Source: an uncultured Chloroflexota bacterium (GTDB lineage Bacteria > Chloroflexota > UBA11872 > UBA12225). From it: a DNA stretch of 47,316 nt. Both the position numbers and the translations under genes were made by a program. Shown piece by piece: positions 26,766-35,984 of this stretch. Position 1 is the first letter of the stretch. Every line of letters begins with the position of its first letter. The stretch spans positions 1 through 47,316 of the forward strand of contig CADCTC010000172.1 in assembly GCA_902805635.1 (NCBI GenBank). The letters are read 5' to 3'. The notes under the pieces are model-generated. The model was not told the origin of the DNA. It saw only the letters and a list, made by a program, of their open reading frames with translations, and made no database searches.

Positions 26766-27752
26766 ATGTCCACCACTCCCCCACCTCTTCCGCTGACCGA
26801 AGCACTCCGCGCGCTCGACCTCCCTGCCAAGTTCCTGCGCCACAATGAGTCCAAGCCCGCATGGCTGCGGGACCTTCCTGCACTGATTGAGCAGCTAGCC
26901 GCCCGGTGGTCGCTCGGCCTCGACACCCACTTCCCGGGGATCCATCTCAACTACGTTGCGCCGGCAACGCGCGCGGATGGCACGCGGTGCGTCATGAAGG
27001 TCAGCCGCCACGTGGGAGAGACGCGAAACGAGATCGCTGCGCTGCGCGTGTGGGACGGTGATGGCGCCGCGCGACTGCTGCACGCCGACCCGGAGATCGG
27101 CGCGCTGCTCATCGAGCGGCTGGAGCCCGGCACGATGCTGTCGGAGCTGGTCGATGGCGAAGACTCTCTCGAATCCGTTGATGCAGGCAACGCAGCCGAC
27201 GACAGGGCCACCACTATTACGGCCGGCGTGCTGCGCCGCTTGTGGCGACCGGCCCCCCACGCAAGCGGATTGCGTTCACTGGAAAGCTGGTGCGCCGGGT
27301 ACGACCGCAACCGGGAGGCGCTGTCCCGCGGCGCCGGCGGCTTCCCGGCCCAGCTCTTCCTGCGCGCCGACGCGCTGCGGCGCGAGCTGCTCGCCTCCAC
27401 GAGGGAGCAGACGGTGTTGCACGGCGACATGCACCACTTCAACGTCTTGCGTGCTGATGGCACCGAGCGCACCCACGGGGCGGAGCCAGTCGCATGGCTG
27501 GCTATCGATCCAAAGGGGCTGGCGGGAGACCGCTGCTTCGACGTTTGCCAGTTCCTGCACAACCCGCACCAGGTAACCGTCGCGGCCCGGCGTCGCCGTC
27601 TGGACATCTTCTGTGCCGAGCTGGGGCTGGACCGCGCCCGCACCAACGACTGGTGCTTCGTACATGCCATGCTCAACGCTTGCTGGCACTTCGAGGATGG
27701 CGGTGCCTGGCAGGATGCAGTTACTTACGTCGAAGAGACGCTCCGGTTCTAA
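26766..27752 (+). CDS. APH(6)/hydroxyurea-type antibiotic kinase (StrB-like)
   Basis: A 328-residue kinase. It opens with LDLPAKFLRHNESKPAWLRDLP and RWSLGLDTHFPGIHLNYVAPA, characteristic of the APH_6_hur family (streptomycin 6-kinase and hydroxyurea phosphotransferase). VMKVSRHVGETRNEIAAL carries the ATP-site Lys and the helix C Glu. The catalytic loop is VLHGDMHHFNVLRA and the metal loop AIDPKGLAGDRCFDVCQFL. This points to phosphorylation of an aminoglycoside or related amino-alcohol. Whether it gives resistance is unproven, since chromosomal members often have other substrates. No ribosome site precedes the ATG. Confidence 0.85.
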   Translation: MSTTPPPLPLTEALRALDLPAKFLRHNESKPAWLRDLPALIEQLAARWSLGLDTHFPGIHLNYVAPATRADGTRCVMKVSRHVGETRNEIAALRVWDGDGAARLLHADPEIGALLIERLEPGTMLSELVDGEDSLESVDAGNAADDRATTITAGVLRRLWRPAPHASGLRSLESWCAGYDRNREALSRGAGGFPAQLFLRADALRRELLASTREQTVLHGDMHHFNVLRADGTERTHGAEPVAWLAIDPKGLAGDRCFDVCQFLHNPHQVTVAARRRRLDIFCAELGLDRARTNDWCFVHAMLNACWHFEDGGAWQDAVTYVEETLRF

Positions 27753-27884
27753 CTATTGTGGGGCGCGTGATTCCTTCACTGCGCAATCGGCGGGAGCGGC
27801 AGTATCCTACCGTCGGCCCGTCGGCACGGAGCGTGAGCTGCCGCTCGATCATGGGGCCGCGTTGCAGCGTTAAGGGAGGCGAGC

Positions 27885-28607
27885 ATGAATGCGTTTGGTG
27901 CGCGGGTGATCGGCCGAATTGCACGGGTAGGTGTGGTGGGCGCGCTGCTGGCGGTCGTATTAACCGGCTGCATCCGGGCAGACGAGCGCATCACGTTCGA
28001 TGCGCAAGGCGCCGGCACGTACGAGATGACGTTCGGCATGGATACCGCGATGATGCGGGAGATGGCCGCGGCAATGGGCGACTCCGGAGGGCAAGGCTCG
28101 TCTTCCGGCCCCAACATGTCCATGAGCGACGCGGAGCGTGCCGAGCTGGTCGCCAAGTTTGGTCCGGGTACCGAGGTCGATTCCGCCAGCGTGACCGAAG
28201 ACGGCACTACCTGGGACGGCGCGCGTATCCGCATTCCCTTCAACAGCGTGGAGCGCTTCAACGCGCTCGGGCCGGAGCTGGCGGCGAGCGGGAGCGGCGG
28301 CTCGTCGGGCAGCCCGGCGGCCACGCTCCAGGTGACGGTCCAGGACGACACTTTTACGGCAACCGGCAGACTGGAGTCGATCATGCCGTCCTCAGCACAG
28401 GGACCCGAAGCGGCCATGATGGCTCACTTCTTCGGGAAGGCCATCCACATCGTGCGCGTCACCGTGCCGGGCCAGGTCACCGCCACCAACGCCGACTACC
28501 GTGAAGGACGCACCTACATCTGGGAGAACGAGGGCGACGATCCCGCACGCGAGATGCGCATTTCCTGGCGCCCGGCGGGCAACCCAGCTCTCAGCGTCGA
28601 GCCCTGA
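27885..28607 (+). CDS. Predicted secreted lipoprotein (LppM/DUF3153-like)
   Basis: A 240-residue protein with a clear lipoprotein signal: basic start, hydrophobic VGVVGALLAVVLTGC, and Cys27 as the lipidation site. The mature part starts IRADERITFDAQGAGTYEMT, a beta-rich pattern resembling mycobacterial LppM and DUF3153 proteins. A Met/Ser-rich helical insertion (MMREMAAAMGDSGG) lies about 55-75. The function is unknown; it probably sits on the outer face of the membrane. GGGAGG stands 5 nt before the ATG. Confidence 0.75.
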   Translation: MNAFGARVIGRIARVGVVGALLAVVLTGCIRADERITFDAQGAGTYEMTFGMDTAMMREMAAAMGDSGGQGSSSGPNMSMSDAERAELVAKFGPGTEVDSASVTEDGTTWDGARIRIPFNSVERFNALGPELAASGSGGSSGSPAATLQVTVQDDTFTATGRLESIMPSSAQGPEAAMMAHFFGKAIHIVRVTVPGQVTATNADYREGRTYIWENEGDDPAREMRISWRPAGNPALSVEP

Positions 28608-28686
28608 AGCGGCGACCGTTCAGGGCAAGCGCCGGCGAGTAAGGGCAGCCGCGCGTGGTCTGGCTGTCACAGTACACTGGCCCTCT

Positions 28687-29667
28687 ATGACGACCATCGT
28701 GGTGGGGGCACGGCTGCCTGACGCGCTGTTGGAGCAGGTGCGTGCGGCGGCGGGCGAGGACGCGACACTGCGTGCGGGGGCCGGCGAGGCGGAGCTGCTG
28801 CCGCTGGTGGCGGACGCGGACGTGCTCCTGGCCGGCACACTGACGCCGCGCCTTCTGGCGGCGGCGTCGCACCTGCGCTGGGTGCATTCGATCGGCGCCG
28901 GAGTGGAGGGGCTGCTCTTCCCGGAGCTGGTGGCCAGCGACGTGACGCTGACCAATGCGCGCGGCGCCCACCACGTGGCCATGCCCGAATACGTGCTGAT
29001 GGCCATGCTCTCTTGGGCGCACCACTTGCCTGCCCTGGTGAAGGCGCAGGCGCGCCGCGAGTGGATCAAGCCGGTGGCGGAGGAGGTCACCGGCAAGACG
29101 CTCGGCCTGCTCGGGTATGGAGAGATCGGCCGGGCCGTGGCGAAACGCGCGGCGGCGCTGGACGTGCGCTGCTTGGTCTACCGCCGCCACCCAGAGCGGG
29201 GCGCCTCCGGCACCGATTCTGGTGGCCAGGACACCGACGAACTGGTGGAGCGCGTCTACGGTCCGTCAGAGCTGCACGCCTTTCTCGGCGCGTGTGACTT
29301 CGTGGTGAACAGCCTGCCGCTCACCACGGAGACCCACGGCCTGCTTGGGGAAGCCGAGCTGCGCGCGATGCGCCCCACCGCGGTGCTGATCCACCTCGGC
29401 CGCGGCCCCACCGTGCAGCAAGGACCGCTCCTGGCGGCGCTGCGCGGAGGATGGATCGCCGGCGCCTTCCTGGACGTCTTCGACCAGGAGCCACTGCCAA
29501 CCGACTCACCGCTGTGGGGCCTGGAGAACGTGGTGATCACCAGTCATACCTCCGGCAACTCGGTGCATTACACCGAGCGCTCAATCGCCATCTTCTGCGA
29601 GAACCTGCGCCGCTACCGCGCGGGAGAGTCGCTGCGCAATGTGGTGGACAAGCAATTGGGATACTGA
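28687..29667 (+). CDS. D-2-hydroxyacid dehydrogenase family protein
   Basis: A 326-residue NAD-dependent dehydrogenase from ATG 28687. The nucleotide motif is KTLGLLGYGEIGRAVAKRA (about 140), followed by MRPTAVLIHLGRGPTV (catalytic Arg), FLDVFDQEPLP (catalytic Glu) and NVVITSHTSGNS (catalytic His). It interconverts 2-oxo and 2-hydroxy acids. In this family, branches acting on glyoxylate, hydroxypyruvate or sugar acids cannot be told apart here. It ends 17 bp before the solute-binding protein gene, so the two are probably co-transcribed. An in-frame start at 28501 lies inside the upstream gene and is rejected. Confidence 0.9.
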   Translation: MTTIVVGARLPDALLEQVRAAAGEDATLRAGAGEAELLPLVADADVLLAGTLTPRLLAAASHLRWVHSIGAGVEGLLFPELVASDVTLTNARGAHHVAMPEYVLMAMLSWAHHLPALVKAQARREWIKPVAEEVTGKTLGLLGYGEIGRAVAKRAAALDVRCLVYRRHPERGASGTDSGGQDTDELVERVYGPSELHAFLGACDFVVNSLPLTTETHGLLGEAELRAMRPTAVLIHLGRGPTVQQGPLLAALRGGWIAGAFLDVFDQEPLPTDSPLWGLENVVITSHTSGNSVHYTERSIAIFCENLRRYRAGESLRNVVDKQLGY

Positions 29668-29684
29668 GCGCGGAGGATCGGTAG

Positions 29685-31142
29685 ATGGCACAGGAGCAAA
29701 GAGCAGAATGTGGCTCGGCGCATAACGCACCGAGCGGAGTGACGCGGCGCGGCTTCCTGGGGTTGGCGCCGACAGCGATGACGACCGTGGGCGTGCTCGC
29801 GGCGTGTAGCCAGGGGCAGTCGCAGCCACCAGCGCAGGCGGTGCTGGACAAGGAGACACGGCGCGAGATCGCCTTCTGGCCGCGCAACGCTACGGACAAG
29901 ATCGCGTTCGACGCCATCCTGCCGGTCGCCAAGCAGCAGTTCCCCAACCTCACGGTGAACATGGAGGTGCCGGCGGGGAACCTGCTCGACAAGCTCAAGG
30001 TCTCCCTCGCGGCCGATACACCACCCGATGCAGTGGTGATCTCGCTCACCTGGACTCGCTTCATGATCGCGCAGAAGGCGATCCTCTCCCTCCAGGACTA
30101 CGTCAAGCGCGATAAAGACGTGGCCGACAACCTCAAGCAGTTCGCCCCGGCTGCCGTGGGCGCCTACACCTTTGAGGACAAGCTCTATGCGCTGCCCACT
30201 ACCAACGAGGGCATCGTGCTCTGGTACAACAAGGACGCCTTCTCAGAGGCAAAGCTGCCGTTCCCGCGGGATATCGAGGATGACCCCGCCAAGTGGAACT
30301 GGAACACCGTAGTAGAGATGGCGCGCGCCCTCAACCGGGGCAGCGGCACCGGCCGCCAACGCTATGGCGTGATGGTCACCGGACGCAAGACCAACGCCGC
30401 TATCTCCGAAAGCTGGGGCAACCTGGTCTACGGGAACGAGGCACGCTTCCTCAACGACGCCGGCACGAAGTGGGTGCTGGGCTCCAAGGAGGGGCTGCAG
30501 ACCATCGAGTGGATCGTCGACCTCCAGAAGCGCTACGGCGTGCACCCGGAGGTAGAGCATTATCTGGAGCAGAACATCCTGGACCGCACGCTCTTCCAGG
30601 AAGGGCGCCTGGGCATGCTGATCCAGGGCGAGTTCCTGAGCCGGTACCTGTACGGCAACCAGAAGCCGGCCGGCGGGCTTCCGTTCCAGTACGACATCGC
30701 CCAGCTGCCGTTTGCGCCCGGCAAGAAGAAGCGGGGCAGCGTCTTCAACGGCACCGCGGCGGGGATGATTCGCGGCACCAAGCAGCCCGACGGCGTGTGG
30801 CAGTGGTTCCATGCGCTCTCCTCCAAGGAGGCGCAGCAGCACATCACCAACCACTGGGGCTCGCGCGGCGCGCACCAGGGCACCTACGAGACCTGGCTGC
30901 GCGACGGCGGCGGTGGTGGCCCGGCCGGCCTGAACTACCAGGCCATCGTCAAGGCGTCCAACACCTCGACGTCCTACCCGGTCAGTCCCTACCTGAACCA
31001 GGATGACCTGGTGAACCCGTGCACCGACGTGCTGTTCGGCAAGGTGTTTACGCTCAAGCAGCTGCCCAGTGAAGGCCTGCGCGAGATGGAGACGGAGATC
31101 AATGCTCGCCTCCAATCGGCCGGCGCTCCCGCAGCGAAGTAA
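29685..31142 (+). CDS. Tat-exported lipoprotein, extracellular solute-binding protein (family 1)
   Basis: A 485-residue ABC-transporter substrate-binding protein. The N-terminus has a twin-arginine signal, VTRRGFLGLAPTAMTTVGVL, with lipobox LAAC. The mature protein shows the family 1 pattern: EIAFWPRNATDKIAFDAILP, NLTVNMEVPAG, YALPTTNEGIVLWYNKDAF and the later GRLGMLIQGEFL segment. Ligands are usually oligosaccharides or polyols. GGAGG precedes the ATG by 8 nt. No permease or ATPase gene follows; instead a strong hairpin ends the unit, so the transporter partners must be encoded elsewhere. Confidence 0.9.
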   Translation: MAQEQRAECGSAHNAPSGVTRRGFLGLAPTAMTTVGVLAACSQGQSQPPAQAVLDKETRREIAFWPRNATDKIAFDAILPVAKQQFPNLTVNMEVPAGNLLDKLKVSLAADTPPDAVVISLTWTRFMIAQKAILSLQDYVKRDKDVADNLKQFAPAAVGAYTFEDKLYALPTTNEGIVLWYNKDAFSEAKLPFPRDIEDDPAKWNWNTVVEMARALNRGSGTGRQRYGVMVTGRKTNAAISESWGNLVYGNEARFLNDAGTKWVLGSKEGLQTIEWIVDLQKRYGVHPEVEHYLEQNILDRTLFQEGRLGMLIQGEFLSRYLYGNQKPAGGLPFQYDIAQLPFAPGKKKRGSVFNGTAAGMIRGTKQPDGVWQWFHALSSKEAQQHITNHWGSRGAHQGTYETWLRDGGGGGPAGLNYQAIVKASNTSTSYPVSPYLNQDDLVNPCTDVLFGKVFTLKQLPSEGLREMETEINARLQSAGAPAAK

Positions 31143-31149
31143 CGTCACC

Positions 31150-31178
31150 GCGGGCCCACGTTCAGAACGTGGGCCCGC
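31150..31178. terminator. Two-way hairpin between convergent genes
   Basis: GCGGGCCCACG-ttcagaa-CGTGGGCCCGC: an 11-bp perfect stem, extendable to 14 bp, 8 bp after the solute-binding protein stop and 16 bp before the end of the convergent MFS gene. Neither side has a T-run, so it may work with Rho or only as a 3'-end stabiliser. Confidence 0.65.
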
Positions 31179-31193
31179 AAATCGCTAACCTGA

Positions 31194-32867
31194 TCACCCC
31201 GCCATCGCGTGCACACCCACCTCGGCCGGCTCAGGGCTCGTGCCCGGTCCGGCAGCGGGCTGGTGAGTGGCAGGACGGCGGCGCAGTGTGAGCGCGAAGA
31301 CGACTGCGACGGCGACGACCCACATGGCCACGCGGTAGGTATCACCAAACGCGGCCGCGAAGATGGGGGCCAACTGCGGCGGCACCTGCCCGCCAGCCAC
31401 GGACGCGCCCTCTGCCCCGATGGCACCGGCTTGCCCGACCGCCGCACCGGCACCGCCCAGCGCCGCCGTGCCGGCAGCAATGCGCGTCTGGAGATAGGTG
31501 GCGTACGTCGCGATGGCCAGCGACGCCACCACCTGCTGCAGCGCGCCGGAGAGTGACGTCACGCGGCTGATCAGGTGGCGTGGCGCGCTGTTGAGCACGT
31601 GCGTGCCCAGGGGCATCATCATCAGCCCCATCCCCGCTCCCATCAGCGCCAGCGGCAGGCGCAGGTCGGCGATGGTGGTGGCGGTGGTGATCTGGCTGAG
31701 CAGCCACAGCGCCACACCCGCCAGCAGCAGCCCCGGCACTACCAGCGGTCGGGCGCCAATGGAGTCGAACAACCGACCGCCGAACGGCATGAAGAGCGCC
31801 GCCACCAGCGCCTGCGGCAGCGTCGCCAGCCCCGTCTCGAACGAGCCGTAGCCGCGCACCTGCTGCAAGAAGACCGGGATCAAGAAGAACGTGCCAAAGA
31901 TGGCGGCCATCAGCAGCCACTGTGTCACGATCGCCAGGGTGAAGTCGCGGTTGCGGAACACGCGCAGCTCCAGCAGCGGGTGCTCCACGGTCAGCTCGCG
32001 CGCGATGAAGGCCACCAGGGCCACAACGCCGACGCCGATACCAGTGAGCGTGGTGACGCCGGTCCAGCCCGCGCTGGTGCTCTCGCCGATGCCGTAGCTC
32101 AGCGAGGCGAACGCCAGCGGCCCCAGTACAACGCCCAGGGAATCCAGCTTCCCGGCGGCGCGCATGGCCGGCATCACCGGCAGCGAGCGTAGGCCCACCA
32201 GCAGCGCCGCGATACCCACCGGCAGGTTGATCAGGAAGATGAAGCGCCAGTCGGAGTACTCCAGCAGCCAGCCGGAGAGCACCGGCCCCGTGGCCGGGCC
32301 GAGCAGCATCGGCACGCCAAAAGCGCCCATCACGGCGCCGCGCTTCTCCGGCGGCGCCAGCCTATAAAGGAACGACATGCCTACCGGCATGAGCATCCCA
32401 CCGCCCAGCCCCTGCAGCACGCGGAACACCACCAGTAGCTCCGCACTGGGCGCCATGGCACATAGCACCGAGCCCAGCGTGAAGAGCACCACCGCCGTCA
32501 GGTAGATGCGCTTTGCGCCAAAGCGGTCGCTGAACCAGCCTGCCAGCGGGATCACCGCCGCCTGCGCCAGCATGTACCCAGTGATGACCCACTGCAGCAC
32601 GCGCAGGTCGGCGTTGAACACCCGCCCCAGCGTTGGCAGCGCGACGTTCACTACGGTGGTGTCCAGGATCGCCATGAACGTCCCGATGACGATGGCGAAC
32701 AGCGGCGCGATGATGCTGCGCATGCTGAACTGCTCGCCGCTTGGCCCCGGCTGCGCGGGTTGGGCAGGTCGTACCGGCCCGTTGCCGGCCCCGTGTCCGC
32801 CCTGGTTCGGCGGGCTCCCGTTGTGCCCGCCTTGGGGTGGGGCCTCGCGTGTGATGGTGGCGGTCAT
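31194..32867 (-). CDS. MFS drug/proton antiporter, DHA2 (EmrB) type
   Basis: A 557-residue protein with about 14 membrane helices. After a Gly/Pro/Gln-rich cytoplasmic head (1-50), it shows the DHA2 motif AILDTTVVNVALPTL in helix 1, motif A PLAGWFSDRFGAKRIY, RVLQGLGGGMLMP, and motif C LLGPATGPVLSGWL. It should export drugs or lipophilic toxins. GGGGAG precedes the ATG at 32867. A perfect palindrome sits 24-38 nt upstream and suggests control by a TetR- or MarR-type repressor encoded elsewhere. The long C-terminal Ala/Gly stretch is weakly conserved. Confidence 0.92.
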   Translation of the reverse strand: MTATITREAPPQGGHNGSPPNQGGHGAGNGPVRPAQPAQPGPSGEQFSMRSIIAPLFAIVIGTFMAILDTTVVNVALPTLGRVFNADLRVLQWVITGYMLAQAAVIPLAGWFSDRFGAKRIYLTAVVLFTLGSVLCAMAPSAELLVVFRVLQGLGGGMLMPVGMSFLYRLAPPEKRGAVMGAFGVPMLLGPATGPVLSGWLLEYSDWRFIFLINLPVGIAALLVGLRSLPVMPAMRAAGKLDSLGVVLGPLAFASLSYGIGESTSAGWTGVTTLTGIGVGVVALVAFIARELTVEHPLLELRVFRNRDFTLAIVTQWLLMAAIFGTFFLIPVFLQQVRGYGSFETGLATLPQALVAALFMPFGGRLFDSIGARPLVVPGLLLAGVALWLLSQITTATTIADLRLPLALMGAGMGLMMMPLGTHVLNSAPRHLISRVTSLSGALQQVVASLAIATYATYLQTRIAAGTAALGGAGAAVGQAGAIGAEGASVAGGQVPPQLAPIFAAAFGDTYRVAMWVVAVAVVFALTLRRRPATHQPAAGPGTSPEPAEVGVHAMAG

Positions 32868-32890
32868 ATGTTCTCCCCGGCGCTCCCGTA

Positions 32891-32905
32891 CTTACTCCAA
32901 GTAAG
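32891..32905 (-). promoter_or_regulatory. Candidate operator of the MFS exporter
   Basis: CTTACT-cca-AGTAAG, a perfect 6+3+6 palindrome 24-38 nt before the exporter's ATG. Its size and location match repressor sites in front of EmrB/QacA-type pumps. No regulator gene is nearby. Confidence 0.55.
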
Positions 32906-33070
32906 CCTAACGGCGCGGGCAAGGGAATGGACCGCCGCAACTCTGGGTGTGGGGAGACGGCAAGACCGCCGCACCTGGCGGCAACACCTGTTGCCTGGGT
33001 GTGCCCTTATGCCGCAGCTGTCCACGCTCACGAGAGCTGTCCACGCTCGTCCACGCGCTACCCTCACGCC

Positions 33071-34453
33071 ATGAGCGACGGACGGAAAAGCAAGACGCGC
33101 GCCGGCAATAGTGAGCAGAGCGGGATTGGTGTCCAGGGCGTCCAGAGTGACGACCGCGGCGCGCGCATTCGGGAGGTGCGCTTTACGATCCTGCGCGACC
33201 CGTTTGCGGAGCGACACGCGGACCACATGCCGCGTCTGCGCGGCGATTGGTCGCTGATCGAGGTCTGCGAGGTGGAGCTCGAGAGTGGCGCCGTGGGCGT
33301 GGGCGAGACCATCATCCAGTACACCTGGGGCCGGGTGCCCGCCGGCGCCGCGGAGCGGGTGCAGGGGCGCAGCGTCTTCGAGCTGCTGTGGGATGACAGC
33401 CTGGGCTGCGGACTGCAGATGGCCATCTGGGACGCTGCCGGCAAGCACGCAGGCGTGCCGTGCCACCGGCTGTTTGGCCAGCAGGTGCGCACCGCCGCCC
33501 CCATCTCCTGGTGGTGCCTGGATTTCACGCCGGAGGAGTGGGTGGCGGAGGCGCACCTGGCGCTGGAACGGGGCTATACATCGCTCAAGCTCAAGGGACG
33601 GCCGTGGCGAGACGTGCTGGCGCAACTAGAGGCGGTGGCGGCGGTGGTCCCGCCCACGGTGCTGATCGATCTGGACTTCAACAGCTCGCTGGCCAACGCC
33701 GCCACGGCGGTGCTCTTCCTGCGCCAGCTTGAGAAGATCGAGAACGTCGCCATCGTGGAGACGCCCATCCCGCAGGGCGACGTGGCAGGCAACAAGCGCA
33801 TCCGGGAGCAAACGAAGCTGCCCATCGCCATGCACTTCGGCTCGCCGCCCATCATGACCGCGCTGCAGGAGGAGGTCTGCGACGGCTTTGTCATCGGCGG
33901 CGGCGCCTCCCGCCTGATGCGTGAGACACAGCTCTCCGCCGCCGCCAATAAGCCCTACTGGCTGCAGCTGGTGGGGACCGGCCTGACCACCGCGTGGACC
34001 CTCCAAGTGGGCGCCGTGGCCACCCACGCACAGTGGCCGGCGGTGACGTGCATGCACATCTGGCAGGACGACCTGATCGCGGAGCCCATTCAGGTGTCCG
34101 GCGGCTACGCCAGCATCCCGCACGGCGCGGGCCTGGGCGTCGAGCTGGACCGTGCGGCAGTAGAGCGCCTGAAGCTGCCGGACCAACAGAACCTCCCGGT
34201 CCGCCCGCGCCGCCTGCACACTGTGGGTTGGCCCGAGTCACGCGCCGCCAATGGTGCGCCGCGCGGCGCCCGCATCGTGCCCGCCGGCAGCGCGAGCGTA
34301 TCCGGCTTCGAAGACGACCTGTTCCGCGAGTTCACCCACGGCAACCTGCCTCGCTTCTCCCCCGGCATGGCGCTCACCCACCAGGACGACGATTCCACGT
34401 CCACCTTCGACACAGCCTTCCGCGCTGCCACTGGTCAGACTGTCCGTGCCTGA
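33071..34453 (+). CDS. Enolase-superfamily protein (mandelate racemase/MLE type), atypical metal site
   Basis: A 460-residue protein from ATG 33071; an in-frame start at 32927 adds 48 residues without family features. The capping domain is followed by a barrel with the KxK motif YTSLKLKGRPW (about 172-182). The first metal ligand is Asp in TVLIDLDFNSS and the second is Glu in VAIVETPIPQ. Where the third acidic ligand is expected, the protein reads IAMHFGSPP. Metal binding may therefore use His, or the protein may not act as a standard racemase or dehydratase. An 80-residue C-terminal tail (after RPRRLHTVGWPES) extends past the barrel. The sulfatase gene follows 72 bp downstream, same strand. 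Confidence 0.83.
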   Translation: MSDGRKSKTRAGNSEQSGIGVQGVQSDDRGARIREVRFTILRDPFAERHADHMPRLRGDWSLIEVCEVELESGAVGVGETIIQYTWGRVPAGAAERVQGRSVFELLWDDSLGCGLQMAIWDAAGKHAGVPCHRLFGQQVRTAAPISWWCLDFTPEEWVAEAHLALERGYTSLKLKGRPWRDVLAQLEAVAAVVPPTVLIDLDFNSSLANAATAVLFLRQLEKIENVAIVETPIPQGDVAGNKRIREQTKLPIAMHFGSPPIMTALQEEVCDGFVIGGGASRLMRETQLSAAANKPYWLQLVGTGLTTAWTLQVGAVATHAQWPAVTCMHIWQDDLIAEPIQVSGGYASIPHGAGLGVELDRAAVERLKLPDQQNLPVRPRRLHTVGWPESRAANGAPRGARIVPAGSASVSGFEDDLFREFTHGNLPRFSPGMALTHQDDDSTSTFDTAFRAATGQTVRA

Positions 34454-34525
34454 GCCGCGGGCGCCAGTACCAACACAACACTTGCTGCATCCGGTTCACC
34501 TGGACGGACGCAGATTGGAACAGAG

Positions 34526-35974
34526 ATGACCCAGACACCTCCCACTCCCGTGAACTTGCTCTTCATCACTACCGACCAGCAGCGCTGGGACAGCCTGCCC
34601 TGCTACGGCCTGGACTTCATCCGCACGCCCAACCTCGACCGGCTGGCGAGCCGGGGTGTGGTCTTCGAGCGTGCGTACACGCCGGCGCCGGTCTGCGTGC
34701 CCATGCGCGCCGCCATGCTCACCGGCCAGTGGCCGGCCACGCTCGGCGTGCTGGGCAACAACGACTGGTTCCCGCCCGAGCTGCCGGGGGTGGAGGTCTG
34801 GCCGCAGCACGCCACAGCTGCGGGCTACCGCACCGCCGGCATCGGCAAGATGCACTTCTACCCCTGGGACGCGCGTTACGGATTCACCGAGCGCATCACC
34901 GCGGAGGACAAGCGGCAGTTCTTCTGGCCCGACGATTACGACAAGTTCCTACGCGCCAACGGCATCGAGAAGCACCACCCGACCGAGCTGCCAGAGTACT
35001 TCGAGACGCTGCAAGCCAGCATCTTCCCGCACCCCAAGCGCTTCCACGTAGACAGTTACGTCGCCGACCAGGCGGCCGACTGGCTGCGCCGCTACTCCGG
35101 CCCTAGCGACCTGCCCTTTGCGGCCTGGGTCAGCTTCCCCGGTCCGCACGATCCGTATGACCCGCCGGCAGAGATGGCGTCCATGTACTACGATGCGCCC
35201 ATCCCGGAGCCCATCCCTCCGGCCGAGGACGCGGTGGCGCCGGTGCGGCGCGGCCGGGCGTCGCGACAGGACAACCCGCTCTACCAGCTCGACCTCTCCA
35301 CGGCGACACCAGAGCACTTCCGGCGCTGGCGCGCCCACTACTACGCCAACATCACGCTTATAGATGAAGGCATCGGCAAGATCATTGCTGCGCTGGAAGA
35401 GACCGGCGCGCTGGACCGCACGCTGATCGTCTTCACCTCGGACCACGGCGACGCGCTGGGCGACCATGGCATGGCGTACAAGAGCTTCTTCTATGAGTGG
35501 GGCGCGCACGTCCCGCTGATCGTAGCCGGCCCTGGGGTGGCGCAGGGTGGGCGCTGCGCCTCGCTGGTCAGCACACTTGACGTGGTCCCGCTGTTCTACA
35601 ACACGTGCGGCGCCGCGGTGCCGGCTACCGTGCAGGGAATGGACCTCCGGCCCGCCCTGGCGGATCCAACCAAGACGGTGCGCCCGTACGTGGTGAGCGA
35701 GCTGCAGGGCCGCACGATGCTGCGCGACGACCGCTTCAAATACGTACAGTACAGCGGCGGCATCTGCGAGCTCTTCGACCTGGCCGAAGACCCCCAGGAG
35801 CGCCGCAACCTGGCGGATGACCCGGGGCACATCGGTGACGTGGCGCGGCTGCGCGGCTTGCTGGTGGAGCACGCCCTGCAGGCGGCGTCGTGCCGCGAGA
35901 CCGCTGCTCGGGTCGAGGGCGACTGGCTGCGCACTCACCAGCGCCCCCGCCGGGAGGCGCCTGCGCCGCGCTGA
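34526..35974 (+). CDS. Type I sulfatase (Cys-type formylglycine)
   Basis: A 482-residue alkaline-phosphatase-superfamily enzyme. It starts NLLFITTDQQRWDSLPCYG (metal Asp pair), then shows the formylglycine site CVPMRAAMLTGQ (C-x-P-x-R) near residue 58. Later come FPGPHDPYDPP, the metal site FTSDHGDALGDHGM near 310, and the C-terminal ELFDLAEDPQERRNLAD. It lacks a signal peptide, so it appears cytoplasmic. It needs a formylglycine-generating enzyme, not encoded in this window. Substrates are sulfate esters of sugars or small organics, or phosphonate esters in related branches. Its position beside enolase-like and DUF3604 genes suggests a catabolic set. Confidence 0.92.
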   Translation: MTQTPPTPVNLLFITTDQQRWDSLPCYGLDFIRTPNLDRLASRGVVFERAYTPAPVCVPMRAAMLTGQWPATLGVLGNNDWFPPELPGVEVWPQHATAAGYRTAGIGKMHFYPWDARYGFTERITAEDKRQFFWPDDYDKFLRANGIEKHHPTELPEYFETLQASIFPHPKRFHVDSYVADQAADWLRRYSGPSDLPFAAWVSFPGPHDPYDPPAEMASMYYDAPIPEPIPPAEDAVAPVRRGRASRQDNPLYQLDLSTATPEHFRRWRAHYYANITLIDEGIGKIIAALEETGALDRTLIVFTSDHGDALGDHGMAYKSFFYEWGAHVPLIVAGPGVAQGGRCASLVSTLDVVPLFYNTCGAAVPATVQGMDLRPALADPTKTVRPYVVSELQGRTMLRDDRFKYVQYSGGICELFDLAEDPQERRNLADDPGHIGDVARLRGLLVEHALQAASCRETAARVEGDWLRTHQRPRREAPAPR

Positions 35975-35984
35975 CTGTGTTGGT

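Noticed and set aside
27494..28504. 336-codon plus-strand frame across the APH(6)-like and lipoprotein genes
   Set aside because: It runs through two well-supported genes in another frame and is Arg/Gly-rich without motifs.
33994..35106. 370-codon plus-strand frame bridging the enolase-like and sulfatase genes
   Set aside because: Both real genes have conserved motifs in their own frames; this one is Arg/His/Ala-rich noise.
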